NCBI GenBank assembly: GCA_037190145.1 | Contig: JBBCJU010000010.1 | Span: 1-64,000 of the forward strand | Reading direction: 5' to 3' | Source: 55-13 sp037190145 | GTDB taxonomy: Bacteria; Armatimonadota; Fimbriimonadia; Fimbriimonadales; Fimbriimonadaceae | Length of the DNA: 64,000 bases | In this document: in pieces, positions 32,352-41,373 of the stretch | Layout: every line of letters begins with the position of its first letter | Numbering within the stretch: the stretch's first letter is position 1 | The notes under the pieces: model-generated | Databases searched by the model: none | What the model was told of the DNA's origin: nothing | Seen by the model: only the letters and a program-made list of their open reading frames with translations | Program-made: the position numbers and the translations under genes

Positions 32352-33154
32352 TTTAAAACGACGACCTCGCGCAAGTTTCCTAGAGCTACGTTAGGAAAAA
32401 CTTCAACTCTCTTCGAGCCGGTGACAGAGTCGTTGTAGACTTGATTTACTCGTCCAATTGGGATGCCTCGGGGAATAACTCCGCTAAACCCCCAAGTCCC
32501 TACGAGATCCCCGATCGCTACCGGCATCGTGCTATCCAGAGTGAGTACCAAGACAGATGCATTCTCGCCTCGGATAAGGCCTGGGGAGGGAGGATTACGA
32601 GAGATGACTAGAGCCCCTAGCTTCCTAGTCGGGTCAGATAAAAGACTGACTTGGGCATCGGTTGCACCAACGGTCTGAACAGTGCCTACTAACCCTTCGC
32701 CAGTGACGACGGCCAGGCCTGGCTCAAGCCCCTTGTTCCTACCTGCCGATATTGTGAGGCGGTTCTCATTGGCAAAATAACCAATTACAGTCGCACCAAT
32801 TTTTTTTCTTCCTGATATTGCGGGAAGTTCTAAAAGTGCCCTAAGGCTTGTAACTTCTTTGTTGAGGCGGTCTACAGTTTCTCCGTACTGACGAGCGAGG
32901 ATTTCAAACTGTTTGAACCTATTATTTTGCTTAGTAAGTTCCGAAGCGTTGAAAATGCCACCAAAGAAGTCGCTAGATTTGTTAGACCAACTGACTAGGA
33001 TCGAAGAAGGACCATTGGTGGTTGTACGAATAGCTGATGAAACTGGGTCAAGTTGACCAGTAGCTCTGGCCGAGGTTTGCATCCTCCCCAGCACCGCTCC
33101 AAATACGCAGAGCAACAACAGGAGGATGAAATCACGGCCAGCTGATGGTTTCAC
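32348..33154 (-). CDS. mreC: Rod shape-determining protein MreC
   Basis: A 268-residue protein with one N-terminal membrane helix ('GRDFILLLLLCVFGAVLGRM'), then a coiled coil at about 70-105 ('FKQFEILARQYGETVDRLNK'), then two beta domains. 'IGATVIGYFANENRLTISAG', 'VVTGEGLVGTVQTVGATDAQ' and 'VPRGIPIGRVNQVYND'-like text match the MreC core ('GVVGKV...SKVLLLTD'). It links periplasmic cell-wall synthases to MreB. Overlaps mreB by 4 bases and mreD by 4 bases, forming a tight operon. Confidence 0.92.
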   Translation of the reverse strand: MKPSAGRDFILLLLLCVFGAVLGRMQTSARATGQLDPVSSAIRTTTNGPSSILVSWSNKSSDFFGGIFNASELTKQNNRFKQFEILARQYGETVDRLNKEVTSLRALLELPAISGRKKIGATVIGYFANENRLTISAGRNKGLEPGLAVVTGEGLVGTVQTVGATDAQVSLLSDPTRKLGALVISRNPPSPGLIRGENASVLVLTLDSTMPVAIGDLVGTWGFSGVIPRGIPIGRVNQVYNDSVTGSKRVEVFPNVALGNLREVVVLK

Positions 33155-34218
33155 GTCTTTGACGACTTCTCAAGCATCTTTCGAATCAACGGATTTTCGT
33201 GAAGGCCCTCTACGACAATGCCAGTCCCTTTCACAACGCAACTCAGTGGGTCAGGAGCAATATGTACTGGCATCAGAGTTTCTCGATGAATCAATTCATC
33301 AAGCCCACGCAATAAGGCTCCGCCGCCCGCAAGTACGATGCCATGGTCCATCGCGTCGGCGGCCAGTTCTGGTGGAGTGGCCTCAAGGGTCAGTTTAACC
33401 GCCTCAACGATAGAGTTGAGTGGTTCTTGGATGGCCATCCGAACTTCTTCACTAGAAATGGTTGCGCTGCGAGGAAGTCCTGTAACTAAGTCTCTTCCCT
33501 TGACCTGCATCTCTAGCTCTACTTCAAGGGCAACTGCACTGCCGATTTCAATCTTAGTTTGCTCAGCGGTTCGATCACCGATGTACAGGTTATATGCCCT
33601 TCTAACATAGGATGAGATAGATTCATCAAACTCATCACCGGCGACACGAATGGATCTTGAGTGGACAATGCCCCCAAGTGAAATCACAGCAACTTCGGTT
33701 GTTCCTCCACCGATGTCAACAATCATTGAACCGCTGGGTTCATCGACAGGAAGCCCCGCTCCGAATGCGGCCGCCATCGGTTCTTCAATTACGTATGCTT
33801 GACTGGCACCGGCATTCTTGGATGCTTCAATGACAGCTCTACGCTCCACTTCAGTAACCCCGCTTGGAATACCGACCACTACGGTTTTGCGAAGTAGGAA
33901 GCGATTGCTGACTTTTCCGATAAAATGCTGGAGCATTTTTTCGGTCTGATCGTAGTCGGCAATGACTCCATCTTTAAGCGGACGAGTCGCGACAATGTTA
34001 GCGGGAGTGCGACCAAGCATTCTCTTGGCTTCCTCTCCAACGGCCACGACTTTGCCATCATCCTTGTTAACCGCAACAACGCTCGGTTCTCGCAGCAAAA
34101 CGCCTCTTCCACCTACATGGACTAGCGTATTGGCGGTGCCAAGATCGATACCGATATCCCGGCCAAAGTTATTAATGATGCGGTGAAAGGCCTTCAATCG
34201 GAAATTACTCTTCGTCAA
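33151..34218 (-). CDS. mreB: Actin-like cell-shape protein MreB
   Basis: A 355-residue actin-fold ATPase. 'RDIGIDLGTANTLVHVGGRG' is phosphate loop 1, 'PSGSMIVDIGGGTTEVAVIS' is phosphate loop 2, and 'DHGIVLAGGGALLRGLDELI' is the adenosine motif. The N-terminal extension of about 18 basic residues is unusual but could be a membrane anchor. It forms filaments under the inner membrane that direct the elongation machinery. The gene starts inside the last codons of the remA-like gene (14-base overlap), suggesting translational coupling between the two. Confidence 0.95.
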   Translation of the reverse strand: MTKSNFRLKAFHRIINNFGRDIGIDLGTANTLVHVGGRGVLLREPSVVAVNKDDGKVVAVGEEAKRMLGRTPANIVATRPLKDGVIADYDQTEKMLQHFIGKVSNRFLLRKTVVVGIPSGVTEVERRAVIEASKNAGASQAYVIEEPMAAAFGAGLPVDEPSGSMIVDIGGGTTEVAVISLGGIVHSRSIRVAGDEFDESISSYVRRAYNLYIGDRTAEQTKIEIGSAVALEVELEMQVKGRDLVTGLPRSATISSEEVRMAIQEPLNSIVEAVKLTLEATPPELAADAMDHGIVLAGGGALLRGLDELIHRETLMPVHIAPDPLSCVVKGTGIVVEGLHENPLIRKMLEKSSKT

Positions 34219-34471
34219 CGTTGATCTCCCCAGTGTTCAACCTTTTCGCCAAGGTCTCTTGGGAGATCGCGGACAGAATGATCGCTGAGTCCGTAGTGAA
34301 AATCACGGACTTTGTTCTGCGACCTTGAGTCGCATCTATCAAGTTGCCAGACTTTCGCATGGCCTGAATATGTCGCCGCAAGGGTGCAGATTCACTGCTG
34401 ACCATTGCGACGATTTTATCAGTCATGACAAAGTTGTAGAACCCCACGTTCAAAACAACAGGGGTAGGCAT
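34205..34471 (-). CDS. remA: RemA-like regulator (DUF370)
   Basis: An 88-residue protein matching the whole length of the RemA/DUF370 family: 'VLNVGFYNFVMTDKIVAMVS', then 'SAPLRRHIQAMRKSGNLIDA', then 'GRRTKSVIFTTDSAIILSAI' and 'QETLAKRL'. The Ser-Ala-Pro and 'GRRT' motifs are diagnostic. In Bacillus subtilis, RemA forms rings that bind DNA and activate matrix and osmoprotection genes. Here it sits directly upstream of mreB and overlaps its start, so in this organism it is probably co-expressed with the cell-shape genes. Whether it regulates them is not known. Confidence 0.88.
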   Translation of the reverse strand: MPTPVVLNVGFYNFVMTDKIVAMVSSESAPLRRHIQAMRKSGNLIDATQGRRTKSVIFTTDSAIILSAISQETLAKRLNTGEINVDEE

Positions 34472-34538
34472 AGGCGCTCCTGGAAATCAGATTAGCCTAT
34501 AGTGTGGCGCATTTGCCGAGTCGGAAGCAAATGGAAAC

Positions 34539-34826
34539 CTACTTTCCCATAGATGATGGGCCAATACTTGGTGCCCCTGGACCGCCCCCAGAGAAGCTAG
34601 TACGAGGTCCTCCAGCTCCCGGACCGCCAGGAGTGCTGTTTCCACCGCCGGGGAGGCTATTGACCATCACAACGTCACCTGCCGGGAGTGCAGGTGCGGT
34701 TAGAATGACCTTTTCAGGTGCAGGGATTGTATTCGGTTCACGCTTCGTACCAATGCAGACACCTGCAATGATCAGGGCTAGGACGGCCGATACGATAATG
34801 ATGATTAGGTCATTCTGATTCTTCAT
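34539..34826 (-). CDS. Small single-pass membrane protein, Gly/Pro-rich tail
   Basis: A 95-residue protein with one membrane helix close to the N-terminus (MKNQNDLIIIIVSAVLALII), then a short linker and a low-complexity tail rich in Gly, Pro and Ser (GGGNSTPGGPGAGGPRTSFS). The tail would face the periplasm. No family is recognised. It lies 67 bases upstream of remA on the same strand and 47 bases downstream of purH's stop (34874), so it could belong to either transcript. Start ATG is well placed but the ribosome binding site is weak. Confidence 0.6.
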   Translation of the reverse strand: MKNQNDLIIIIVSAVLALIIAGVCIGTKREPNTIPAPEKVILTAPALPAGDVVMVNSLPGGGNSTPGGPGAGGPRTSFSGGGPGAPSIGPSSMGK

Positions 34827-34873
34827 GACGATCTATGGATGAGACGCTCTCTCATCCCCTATATGTTACACCC

Positions 34874-36400
34874 TTAGTGCCGGAAGTGGCGTACAGATGT
34901 GAAAACCATGGCTATTCCAAGTTCATCAGCTTTGGCTATAACATCCGGGTCCTTCTTGCTACCGCCCGGTTGAGCAACTGCTACAATGCCCGCAGCCGCA
35001 GCTGTCTCAATGCTGTCTGGAAATGGGAAGAACGCATCGCTAGCCAGCACGGCTCCTTTTGCGCCTTCTCGTGCTTGCTCTAGGGCTAAGCGAACGGATT
35101 GGACGCGATTCATCTGCCCGGCCCCGACTCCCAGTAACCTGTGGGCTGTGCCTACAACGATTGCATTCGACTTAACATGTGGAATGACAGACCATTGTAA
35201 GCGTAGAGCTGCAAGTTGTTCCTGGGTAGGCTGCTTCTTAGTTACAACTTTCCATTCAATGTTTGGGTCCTCATCAGTATCTTGGATGATGGCTCCGCCT
35301 CGAATGGACTTAACAGAGAGAGATGTTGCTTTGGGAGGGAGTGGAGCCTCTAAAAGACGAACGTCCTGCCCCCAACCAGATCGGTTTTTGAATAGTTCAA
35401 TCGCCTCTTCCGTGAATTGAGTTGCAATGACCACCTCTAAGAAGTTTCCTTTTTCCGTCATTGCACTTGCGGCTTCTAGGTCAACGGTGCCGTTGAACGC
35501 GGCAATGCCACCAAATGCGGAGATGGGGTCAGATTCACGGGCAAGACGGTAACTTTCCCCAAATGAACTTCCATGTGCGGCTCCACACGGATTTCCATGC
35601 TTGATAATCGCGCAACTTCCAATTGGTAAGTCGGCAACGAGCTCCCATGCTCCGTCGGCATCGTTAAGGTTGTTGTAACTAAGCTCTTTGCCCCAAAGTT
35701 GAACGGCGTTCGCAATCCCAGGCTTAGCCAAAGGATCAAGATAGAGGGCCCCGCGTTGATGCGGGTTCTCTCCGTACCGAAAGCCAATTGCTCGACGATA
35801 TCCAAGGGTTAGTGTGTCGGTGAGTTCATCTTCTCCAGCAACCTTGGACAGGTAGCGAGAAATCATTGAATCATAGAATGCCGTGTGTCGAAACGCCTTT
35901 GCTGCTAGTCTTGTCTTTAACCCCTGGTCATCTTGATTCGCGGCGGAAAGAACTGCTTCATAGTCATCAGGATCCACTACTACATAAAGATTAGGATGAT
36001 TCTTCGCTGCTGCACGAATCATTGCGGGGCCACCGATGTCTATCGACTCAATGGCTTCTTCAAGGGAATGATCTCCGCTGACAGTCTTTTCAAAGGCATA
36101 TAGATTGACGCAGACAACTTGAATAGGCTCAATACCTGCTTCTGCCATGGCGTCGCGATGTGAACTCTGACGGACGTCCCCTAAAAGCCCACCGTGGACA
36201 AGCGGATGGAGTGTCTTCAATCTGCCATCCATCATTTCCGGAAAGCCGGTTACTTCAGAAACATCTGTTACGGTAAGGCCAGCCTCGCGAATTGCTTTTG
36301 CCGTACCGCCTGTACTGATAAGCTCGAAACCCAAAGCCGCAAGGCCTTTCGCAAAATCAACAATGCCAGTTTTATCGGTAACAGATAGAAGTGCACGCAT
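34874..36400 (-). CDS. purH: Bifunctional AICAR formyltransferase/IMP cyclohydrolase
   Basis: A 508-residue protein with both PurH domains. Residues 1-190 are the MGS-like cyclohydrolase: MRALLSVTDKTGIVDFAKGL, 'LISTGGTAKAIREAGLTVTD', 'GRLKTLHPLVHGGLLGDV'. From about 195 the formyltransferase follows: 'GFRYGENPHQRGALYLDP', 'AIIKHGNPCGAAHGSS' with the catalytic Lys-His, and 'LASDAFFPFPDSIETAAAAG'. It makes the last two steps of IMP synthesis. The ATG overlaps the stop of the upstream Ig-like gene by one base (TAATG). Confidence 0.96.
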   Translation of the reverse strand: MRALLSVTDKTGIVDFAKGLAALGFELISTGGTAKAIREAGLTVTDVSEVTGFPEMMDGRLKTLHPLVHGGLLGDVRQSSHRDAMAEAGIEPIQVVCVNLYAFEKTVSGDHSLEEAIESIDIGGPAMIRAAAKNHPNLYVVVDPDDYEAVLSAANQDDQGLKTRLAAKAFRHTAFYDSMISRYLSKVAGEDELTDTLTLGYRRAIGFRYGENPHQRGALYLDPLAKPGIANAVQLWGKELSYNNLNDADGAWELVADLPIGSCAIIKHGNPCGAAHGSSFGESYRLARESDPISAFGGIAAFNGTVDLEAASAMTEKGNFLEVVIATQFTEEAIELFKNRSGWGQDVRLLEAPLPPKATSLSVKSIRGGAIIQDTDEDPNIEWKVVTKKQPTQEQLAALRLQWSVIPHVKSNAIVVGTAHRLLGVGAGQMNRVQSVRLALEQAREGAKGAVLASDAFFPFPDSIETAAAAGIVAVAQPGGSKKDPDVIAKADELGIAMVFTSVRHFRH

Positions 36401-37983
36401 TAGTTTGGACCTCCAGCAGTGGTGCCAGGAGCGCTGACTGGTGGAGGATCACCGTCACCAAGAGGAGGGTCTACTGGCTGAGCCACTTCAACCTTCACAG
36501 TCTTGGTAATCGACTTACCATTAGCATCAATCGCCTTCAGGGTGAAGGTTGTCGTTTTCTCAATCATGAAATCTTGGCTTCCAGGCTCATTGGGAGACTC
36601 AGGAACAATCGTTTCAGGCAGACCAGATATCTCAATGCGAGCTGCGTTTGAGACTTGCCACTTAAGAGTGATGTAACCACCACCCGCCTCTAGCTTGGTT
36701 GGGGAGGAGTCAAAAGCAAGAATTACGACGCGGGCCTTATCTACGACCGTTACTGATGTCTTTGCACTTGAAACCTTGCCGTCTTTACCGGTAGCAACAA
36801 TTTCGTATTCGGTGGTGCCTTCTTTATTTGGCTGAACTGTTATCGACTTAAGGGTAAGGACCAGTTTCTGTGGACCTGGCTGTAGGTAAGCCTCCACAGC
36901 ATTCTCTACTGAATAGTCAAGCTCGACCGATTCTCCTAGATTGATGGTGCGGCGCTTTGCGCGAATGCTTGCTTTCACCTCTGGAGAAGGCTCGGGTTTC
37001 TCTACGGTGAGGGTTTCTCGGTCCAATTCGCTTTCTTTTTGGTCGCGAATAGCTTTTGCTGTGAACTCAACCGAACCCTCTTTCTGGGCCACATATTCGG
37101 TATCACCAAAAACCGATGCCTCTGCGACTAGGGGTTCGCCATTAGCAAAAATTTGAACTGAATTAGCATTCTCGCCTCGCCAACTCACCCTGATGATTTC
37201 TCCGACAACAGCGCTTCGCTTGCTTATCGCTAGCGTCACCTTAGGAGGCTTCGGAATGAGTGCTATCCAGGCTCCAATAATCAAAACAGTGAAGATAAGA
37301 AGGGTTAGCAGCCCCGGAGTCACGAATGGTCTTTGCTCTAGTTGAGCCTGTGTAGAAACGATCGTACTAGGTGTTTCAATACTGCGTCCAGACACAGAAA
37401 AGCCGTGGAGTCTTGAGCTGCTAAGGAACGGCGTAGAGCTGGGCGTAACCTCTAGCTCAACGGTCTTTTGCCCACCGGGTGGAACAGTGATCTGCTCCGC
37501 TTCAAACTCGTAGGTACAAGCTTCCTCAGGGTCATTCCCGAAAAGCTGTAACGTGTGTTCCGTATTCCCAAGATTAAGAACCGTGACCGTAAATGAATTC
37601 TGCTTGCGAGTCGGAGAGAAAAATCCTTTCTTTGGGCCTATCTCCATGGTGAGATAGTGGAATGGCTTCACCTGGAGTGCGCCTTGTCCTGTTCTGGCCT
37701 CTCCAGAGTTAAGGGAACGGACCCTAACAACAAAAGGATAGTTCCCAGCTAAGCTTTCAGGAGTCCTTGGGACTTTGAGAAAGGCCTTCTCTACCCTTGT
37801 CTCACCTGGGTCAATAACAAAGTCCGGCTCTGGAACAGCGGCCCATTCTGGATCAAGCCCTTCAATTTGCAGTTCAAACCGGTCCGCTTCGGTACCCTTA
37901 TTAACCACCTCAATGGAAACGGGTACCGTTGCGCCAGCTTCGACCGAGATCAGGTCGGTGGTCAGGCGGACGGTAAAGCTCAT
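36400..37983 (-). CDS. Membrane protein with Ig-like domains on both sides of one helix
   Basis: A 527-residue protein without signal peptide. Residues 1-215 contain two beta-sandwich domains of the type seen in archaeal and bacterial 'CARDB/NPCBM-associated' proteins ('AGATVPVSIEVVNKGTEADR', 'NSFTVTVLNLGNTEHTLQLF'). A membrane helix follows at about 225-246 (TPGLLTLLIFTVLIIGAWIA), then three more Ig-like domains in which 'VGEIIRVSWRGENANSVQI' and 'LGESVELDYSVENAVEAYLQ' repeat one pattern, and a Pro/Gly tail. With no export signal, the N-terminal domains would be cytoplasmic, which is odd for such folds. The stop overlaps the purH start by one base. Function unknown. Confidence 0.65.
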   Translation of the reverse strand: MSFTVRLTTDLISVEAGATVPVSIEVVNKGTEADRFELQIEGLDPEWAAVPEPDFVIDPGETRVEKAFLKVPRTPESLAGNYPFVVRVRSLNSGEARTGQGALQVKPFHYLTMEIGPKKGFFSPTRKQNSFTVTVLNLGNTEHTLQLFGNDPEEACTYEFEAEQITVPPGGQKTVELEVTPSSTPFLSSSRLHGFSVSGRSIETPSTIVSTQAQLEQRPFVTPGLLTLLIFTVLIIGAWIALIPKPPKVTLAISKRSAVVGEIIRVSWRGENANSVQIFANGEPLVAEASVFGDTEYVAQKEGSVEFTAKAIRDQKESELDRETLTVEKPEPSPEVKASIRAKRRTINLGESVELDYSVENAVEAYLQPGPQKLVLTLKSITVQPNKEGTTEYEIVATGKDGKVSSAKTSVTVVDKARVVILAFDSSPTKLEAGGGYITLKWQVSNAARIEISGLPETIVPESPNEPGSQDFMIEKTTTFTLKAIDANGKSITKTVKVEVAQPVDPPLGDGDPPPVSAPGTTAGGPN

Positions 37984-38019
37984 CGCTAGTGATTTTAGCA
38001 GATGGCTAAGTAACGCGCT

Positions 38020-39219
38020 CTAAATGCCCCAAACTCGATAGGCCAAAGAGAACAAACTTCCTTTGATTGTCTTTGTGGTTTGATCGGCTAACTCCTGGAC
38101 CGAAATCTTTTGCGAAGCCGCATCGTCTTGCTCAATCGCCAGCAACGGTTTGTTCTTGTACAAAACAGTGCCCTTTCCAGCACTGACCTCAATCATCGAT
38201 GGAACCTGGTCATAAAACTGATCTAGCTTCTTTGCGGCTGCATCTGCACGAGCGATGGCGTCTGTTCCAGCAAAAACATAGATGCGTTTGCCGTTAAACC
38301 AAGCTTCTACGGTGCCATCTTCGCCTGGTTTCACAACCGTCCGGAAAGAAGTAGTCACCGCACTTCTGCGAACCGTCAACTTAAACTTCTCCATGCTGTT
38401 GAGAAGGTTTTGAACTCGCTCTTTGCTGGGTGGGTGGGTCCGAAGAATGCCCCAGTCAATCCCAGCTCTGGCTTTTTCATCCCTTGCCAACCGCTCCATG
38501 AAGGTCACGCTTCCCGTTGGGTCGTACTTGCTACGCATCATGAATTGGAGTCCGCCATAATCGGAAGCTCGTTCGGCATCTTGGCTCCAGCTACTGGCCA
38601 AGGCCTGGGAGCCAAGCCTTACGCCTTGAGCGATATTCACAGAATCAGTGCTTCTGGAGAGGGCTGCCGCAAGCATCGCAATGAGATTAGCAATGTTGAG
38701 TGTTTCAGATTGTCGCTGAAGAGCCCAAACGTGGCGGAAAGCGGCATGTGAAATCTCATGTCCCATGACTCCGGCGAGTTCATCGTCGGACTCAACATAC
38801 TTCACCAAGCCTTCATAGACATAGATTATCCCGCCCGGCAGAGAAAACGCATTGACGTCCTCGCCTTTGACCACCTTGAATTCGTAGTTGAATTTGGACG
38901 GGCGTTTGTCGCCCCAAGTCACCTCGGCGTGATATGAGTTGGCTACCTGTGCCAACTCACCACCGATACGCTGTACCCGCTTAATCACGGCTTCGTCTTC
39001 GCTGGGCTTGAGTTCTTTATCGATCTCTTTCGAATATCCTTTGCCGAGTTCAGTGTCTCGATCAAGGTCTTTCTGGCGTTTCTCGTCAATCTGGATTTCG
39101 CCAGCGGCTTGCCAAGCCTCAGCTACCAACAGGTCAACCTGATTTTTGGGCACACCATGGACATGACCGCAGGGTGCTGAGGTGTGCATTGCAGTTACAA
39201 GAAGGGCGGCGTTTAACAT
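38020..39219 (-). CDS. M48-family metalloprotease
   Basis: A 399-residue protein with a short signal-like start (MLNAALLVTAMHTSA). The zinc site is H154EISH158 in 'ELAGVMGHEISHAAFRHVWA', with the third ligand Glu in 'DAERASDYGGLQFMMRSKYD', the standard M48 arrangement (compare BepA/Oma1). 'DVNAFSLPGGIIYVYEGLVK' is also a family block. It probably degrades or refolds envelope proteins in the periplasm. The C-terminal 130 residues carry no recognised domain; 'VRRSAVTTSFRTVVKPGEDG' starts it. Single gene between two unrelated clusters. Confidence 0.88.
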   Translation of the reverse strand: MLNAALLVTAMHTSAPCGHVHGVPKNQVDLLVAEAWQAAGEIQIDEKRQKDLDRDTELGKGYSKEIDKELKPSEDEAVIKRVQRIGGELAQVANSYHAEVTWGDKRPSKFNYEFKVVKGEDVNAFSLPGGIIYVYEGLVKYVESDDELAGVMGHEISHAAFRHVWALQRQSETLNIANLIAMLAAALSRSTDSVNIAQGVRLGSQALASSWSQDAERASDYGGLQFMMRSKYDPTGSVTFMERLARDEKARAGIDWGILRTHPPSKERVQNLLNSMEKFKLTVRRSAVTTSFRTVVKPGEDGTVEAWFNGKRIYVFAGTDAIARADAAAKKLDQFYDQVPSMIEVSAGKGTVLYKNKPLLAIEQDDAASQKISVQELADQTTKTIKGSLFSLAYRVWGI

Positions 39220-39285
39220 GCGCTTTTGTTTGGACGAATCCGATGATGTTACGTTTTGTGAGACCTAGTGCTGAAACCAGGCTAT

Positions 39286-40251
39286 CTATGAGAAGACAAC
39301 CATGGGCTTAAGAGTTTCACCTATCTTCATTTTCCCATACGCCACAGGCAGATTATCGATTGCAATGAATTCGCTAACCACCTGTTCAGCTTGAATACTT
39401 CCGGCTTTCAAACGCTCAAAAGCTGTCTGAGTGTCGTTTGGGCCACAAGAGTAACTATTGATGATTTGGATATCTCGAAAATAGGCTTGTTGAGGCACTT
39501 GAAGCGGCTGATTGGGGGGAAGTGGGGCAAACAAGATGATCCTGGCTTCCGGCTGTGCAAGCTCCAAAGCAAAGTCAAAGGCTGACTGAGAGCCGGGGCA
39601 AACAAAGATGATACTAAACTCGTTGGGTTCTGACTCTTGGTTTAATCGCACGTCAATGCCTATAGAGCGCGCGTGATCAATACGCGATTGATTTACATCG
39701 AAAGCAGTGCATCCTGGCAGGAGTAAGGCGTGCATCAACCCCATAACTCCTAATCCAATCACTGCAACATTGGAATTCGGATAAAGCTCCACCCCACTAA
39801 GTCTCAAGGACTTCATTACACAGGCAAGCGGCTCAATAAGAGCCGCATCCCTTGCTCTCATATCCCCAACTAGAATCGCATCATTTAGGTTTTCGGCTGA
39901 AACGGCAAAGAATTCTGCCATTCCACCTGGAATAAGCTTCGTTTGTTTCCATTGGTTGCAGTGGACGAAAAGCCCTTGCTCACATAGTTCACAGGCTAAG
40001 CATGGGGCGTGATGGTGAGGGAAAACGCGACTGCCAATCGGAAACCGTGCATCATCTGACTCCACAATCAATCCCGCGACTTCATGTCCGAGAACATGCG
40101 GAATTTTGCGGTCCATGTACCAAGCCATTAACTCGCCGGAACACAATCCGCAAGCCTCCGTCTTAACGACCAATCCGCCTTTGGGACATTGTGGCGGAGC
40201 CTCATCCACAATCTCAACAACTCCAGAACCCATATAGCGGGCCAGTTTCAT
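39286..40251 (-). CDS. Zinc-dependent MDR alcohol dehydrogenase, second of a pair
   Basis: A 321-residue medium-chain dehydrogenase. 'EACGLCSGELMAWYMDRK' has the first catalytic-zinc Cys; 'PHVLGHEVAGLIVE' the His-Glu; and 'CLACELCEQGLFVHC' the four structural-zinc cysteines. The nucleotide fold starts at 'NVAVIGLGVMGLMHALLLPG'. The length is 20-30 residues short of typical family members, mostly in the nucleotide domain. It overlaps the upstream paralogue by 4 bases, so the two are co-translated and may act on related substrates, or form one enzyme. Substrate is unknown; the sorbitol/threonine dehydrogenase branch is the closest by motif. Confidence 0.85.
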   Translation of the reverse strand: MKLARYMGSGVVEIVDEAPPQCPKGGLVVKTEACGLCSGELMAWYMDRKIPHVLGHEVAGLIVESDDARFPIGSRVFPHHHAPCLACELCEQGLFVHCNQWKQTKLIPGGMAEFFAVSAENLNDAILVGDMRARDAALIEPLACVMKSLRLSGVELYPNSNVAVIGLGVMGLMHALLLPGCTAFDVNQSRIDHARSIGIDVRLNQESEPNEFSIIFVCPGSQSAFDFALELAQPEARIILFAPLPPNQPLQVPQQAYFRDIQIINSYSCGPNDTQTAFERLKAGSIQAEQVVSEFIAIDNLPVAYGKMKIGETLKPMVVFS

Positions 40252-41234
40252 GGTTTGAAAACGTACTTCAGACCACGACCTTGCCGTAGGTCTTCAAAGG
40301 TCTCTTCACCTTGGCTCAGGCTTCTTTCACCGGAGATGAGAGCTGATAAATCAACACGTCCATCCAAGAGCCAAGTTCGGGCCGTTTTGACGGCTTTGGT
40401 TCCAAAGTGAAAAGGACTGACTAAAGTGATTTGGTCATAGTGCAAGCGTTTAGTGTCAAAGGAGGCTTGTGTCCCGCCCGGGCATCCTCCAAACAACATG
40501 ACCGTGCCACCTCTTCTAGAATAATCGACGCTTTTTTCCCATACTTCCACATTGCCTGTGCATTCGATCACGTAATCAAACTCTCCAGACACATCCTCAA
40601 AGTAGGTCGTTGTTGCCCCCAGTGCCTCGCCTACTTCCAAGCGTCTTCCATTCCTTCCTGCGAGGGTAACTGACTCAACGCCCATTAGCTTTAAGCCAGC
40701 CACAAACATCAGTCCAATGGCTCCCGGACCAATAATCAAGACCCGATCATCTGGGTGTAGTGGTAGCAGTTCTATGCCTTGAGCCACACAGGCTAAAGGT
40801 TCGAGAAGCGAAGCGAACTCGAAGGATAGAGACGCGGGCTTATGAAAAAGATTGAGTTTCGCAATGTGGGCTGGGATCAGCAGATATTCTGCATAGCTTC
40901 CCAGGACTTTGGTTGCCATGATGCTTTCGCAAAGGTTCTCTTGGCCTTTTCGGCACCAAAAGCACTTCTGGCAAGGGGCAGAATGAACTCCCATTACTGA
41001 TTCGCCTACTTGAAAAAGTGCACCTTCTCCTGCGACTTCGACAACCCCAGAATACTCGTGACCAAACACGCCTGGCATCGGTATCTGTGGATGACCCCTA
41101 AGGAATGCCTTCAAGTCCGTTCCGCACGTTGTGGCGGCTTTGACACGGATTAAGACCTCACCCGGTCCAGGGCTGGGAATGGCAATTTCTTTTAGCGCCA
41201 TGTGCCCGGGTGCCTCTAGCAAAAGTGCTTTCAT
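40248..41234 (-). CDS. Zinc-dependent MDR alcohol dehydrogenase, first of a pair
   Basis: About 328 residues from the ATG at 41234, which matches the family start (MKALLLEAPGHMALKEIAIP); the frame runs to 41405 but that part overlaps the divergent START-like gene. 'KAATTCGTDLKAFLRGHP' and 'GVFGHEYSGVVEVAGEG' provide the catalytic zinc site, 'CQKCFWCRKGQENLC' the structural zinc, and 'DDRVLIIGPGAIGLMFVAGL' the nucleotide fold. 'SLLEPLACVAQGIELLPLHP' is typical of the sorbitol/threonine dehydrogenase branch. The 4-base overlap with the next gene joins the two paralogues in one operon. Confidence 0.87.
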   Translation of the reverse strand: MKALLLEAPGHMALKEIAIPSPGPGEVLIRVKAATTCGTDLKAFLRGHPQIPMPGVFGHEYSGVVEVAGEGALFQVGESVMGVHSAPCQKCFWCRKGQENLCESIMATKVLGSYAEYLLIPAHIAKLNLFHKPASLSFEFASLLEPLACVAQGIELLPLHPDDRVLIIGPGAIGLMFVAGLKLMGVESVTLAGRNGRRLEVGEALGATTTYFEDVSGEFDYVIECTGNVEVWEKSVDYSRRGGTVMLFGGCPGGTQASFDTKRLHYDQITLVSPFHFGTKAVKTARTWLLDGRVDLSALISGERSLSQGEETFEDLRQGRGLKYVFKP

Positions 41235-41373
41235 GGTCTCATGCGAACTGGTTCGCTCAGTATCTAACTGTGTTTGTAAACTCAATCGATCTATCTCATT
41301 CTGGTCCAATGCACTGGACCCAGACTCATCCCTTGGACTGGTATGATTTCTACGTCCCCAACGGAAAAGCACG

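Noticed and set aside
36941..37156. Small plus-strand frame within the Ig-like gene
   Set aside because: It is antisense to a continuous long coding frame and has no motif.
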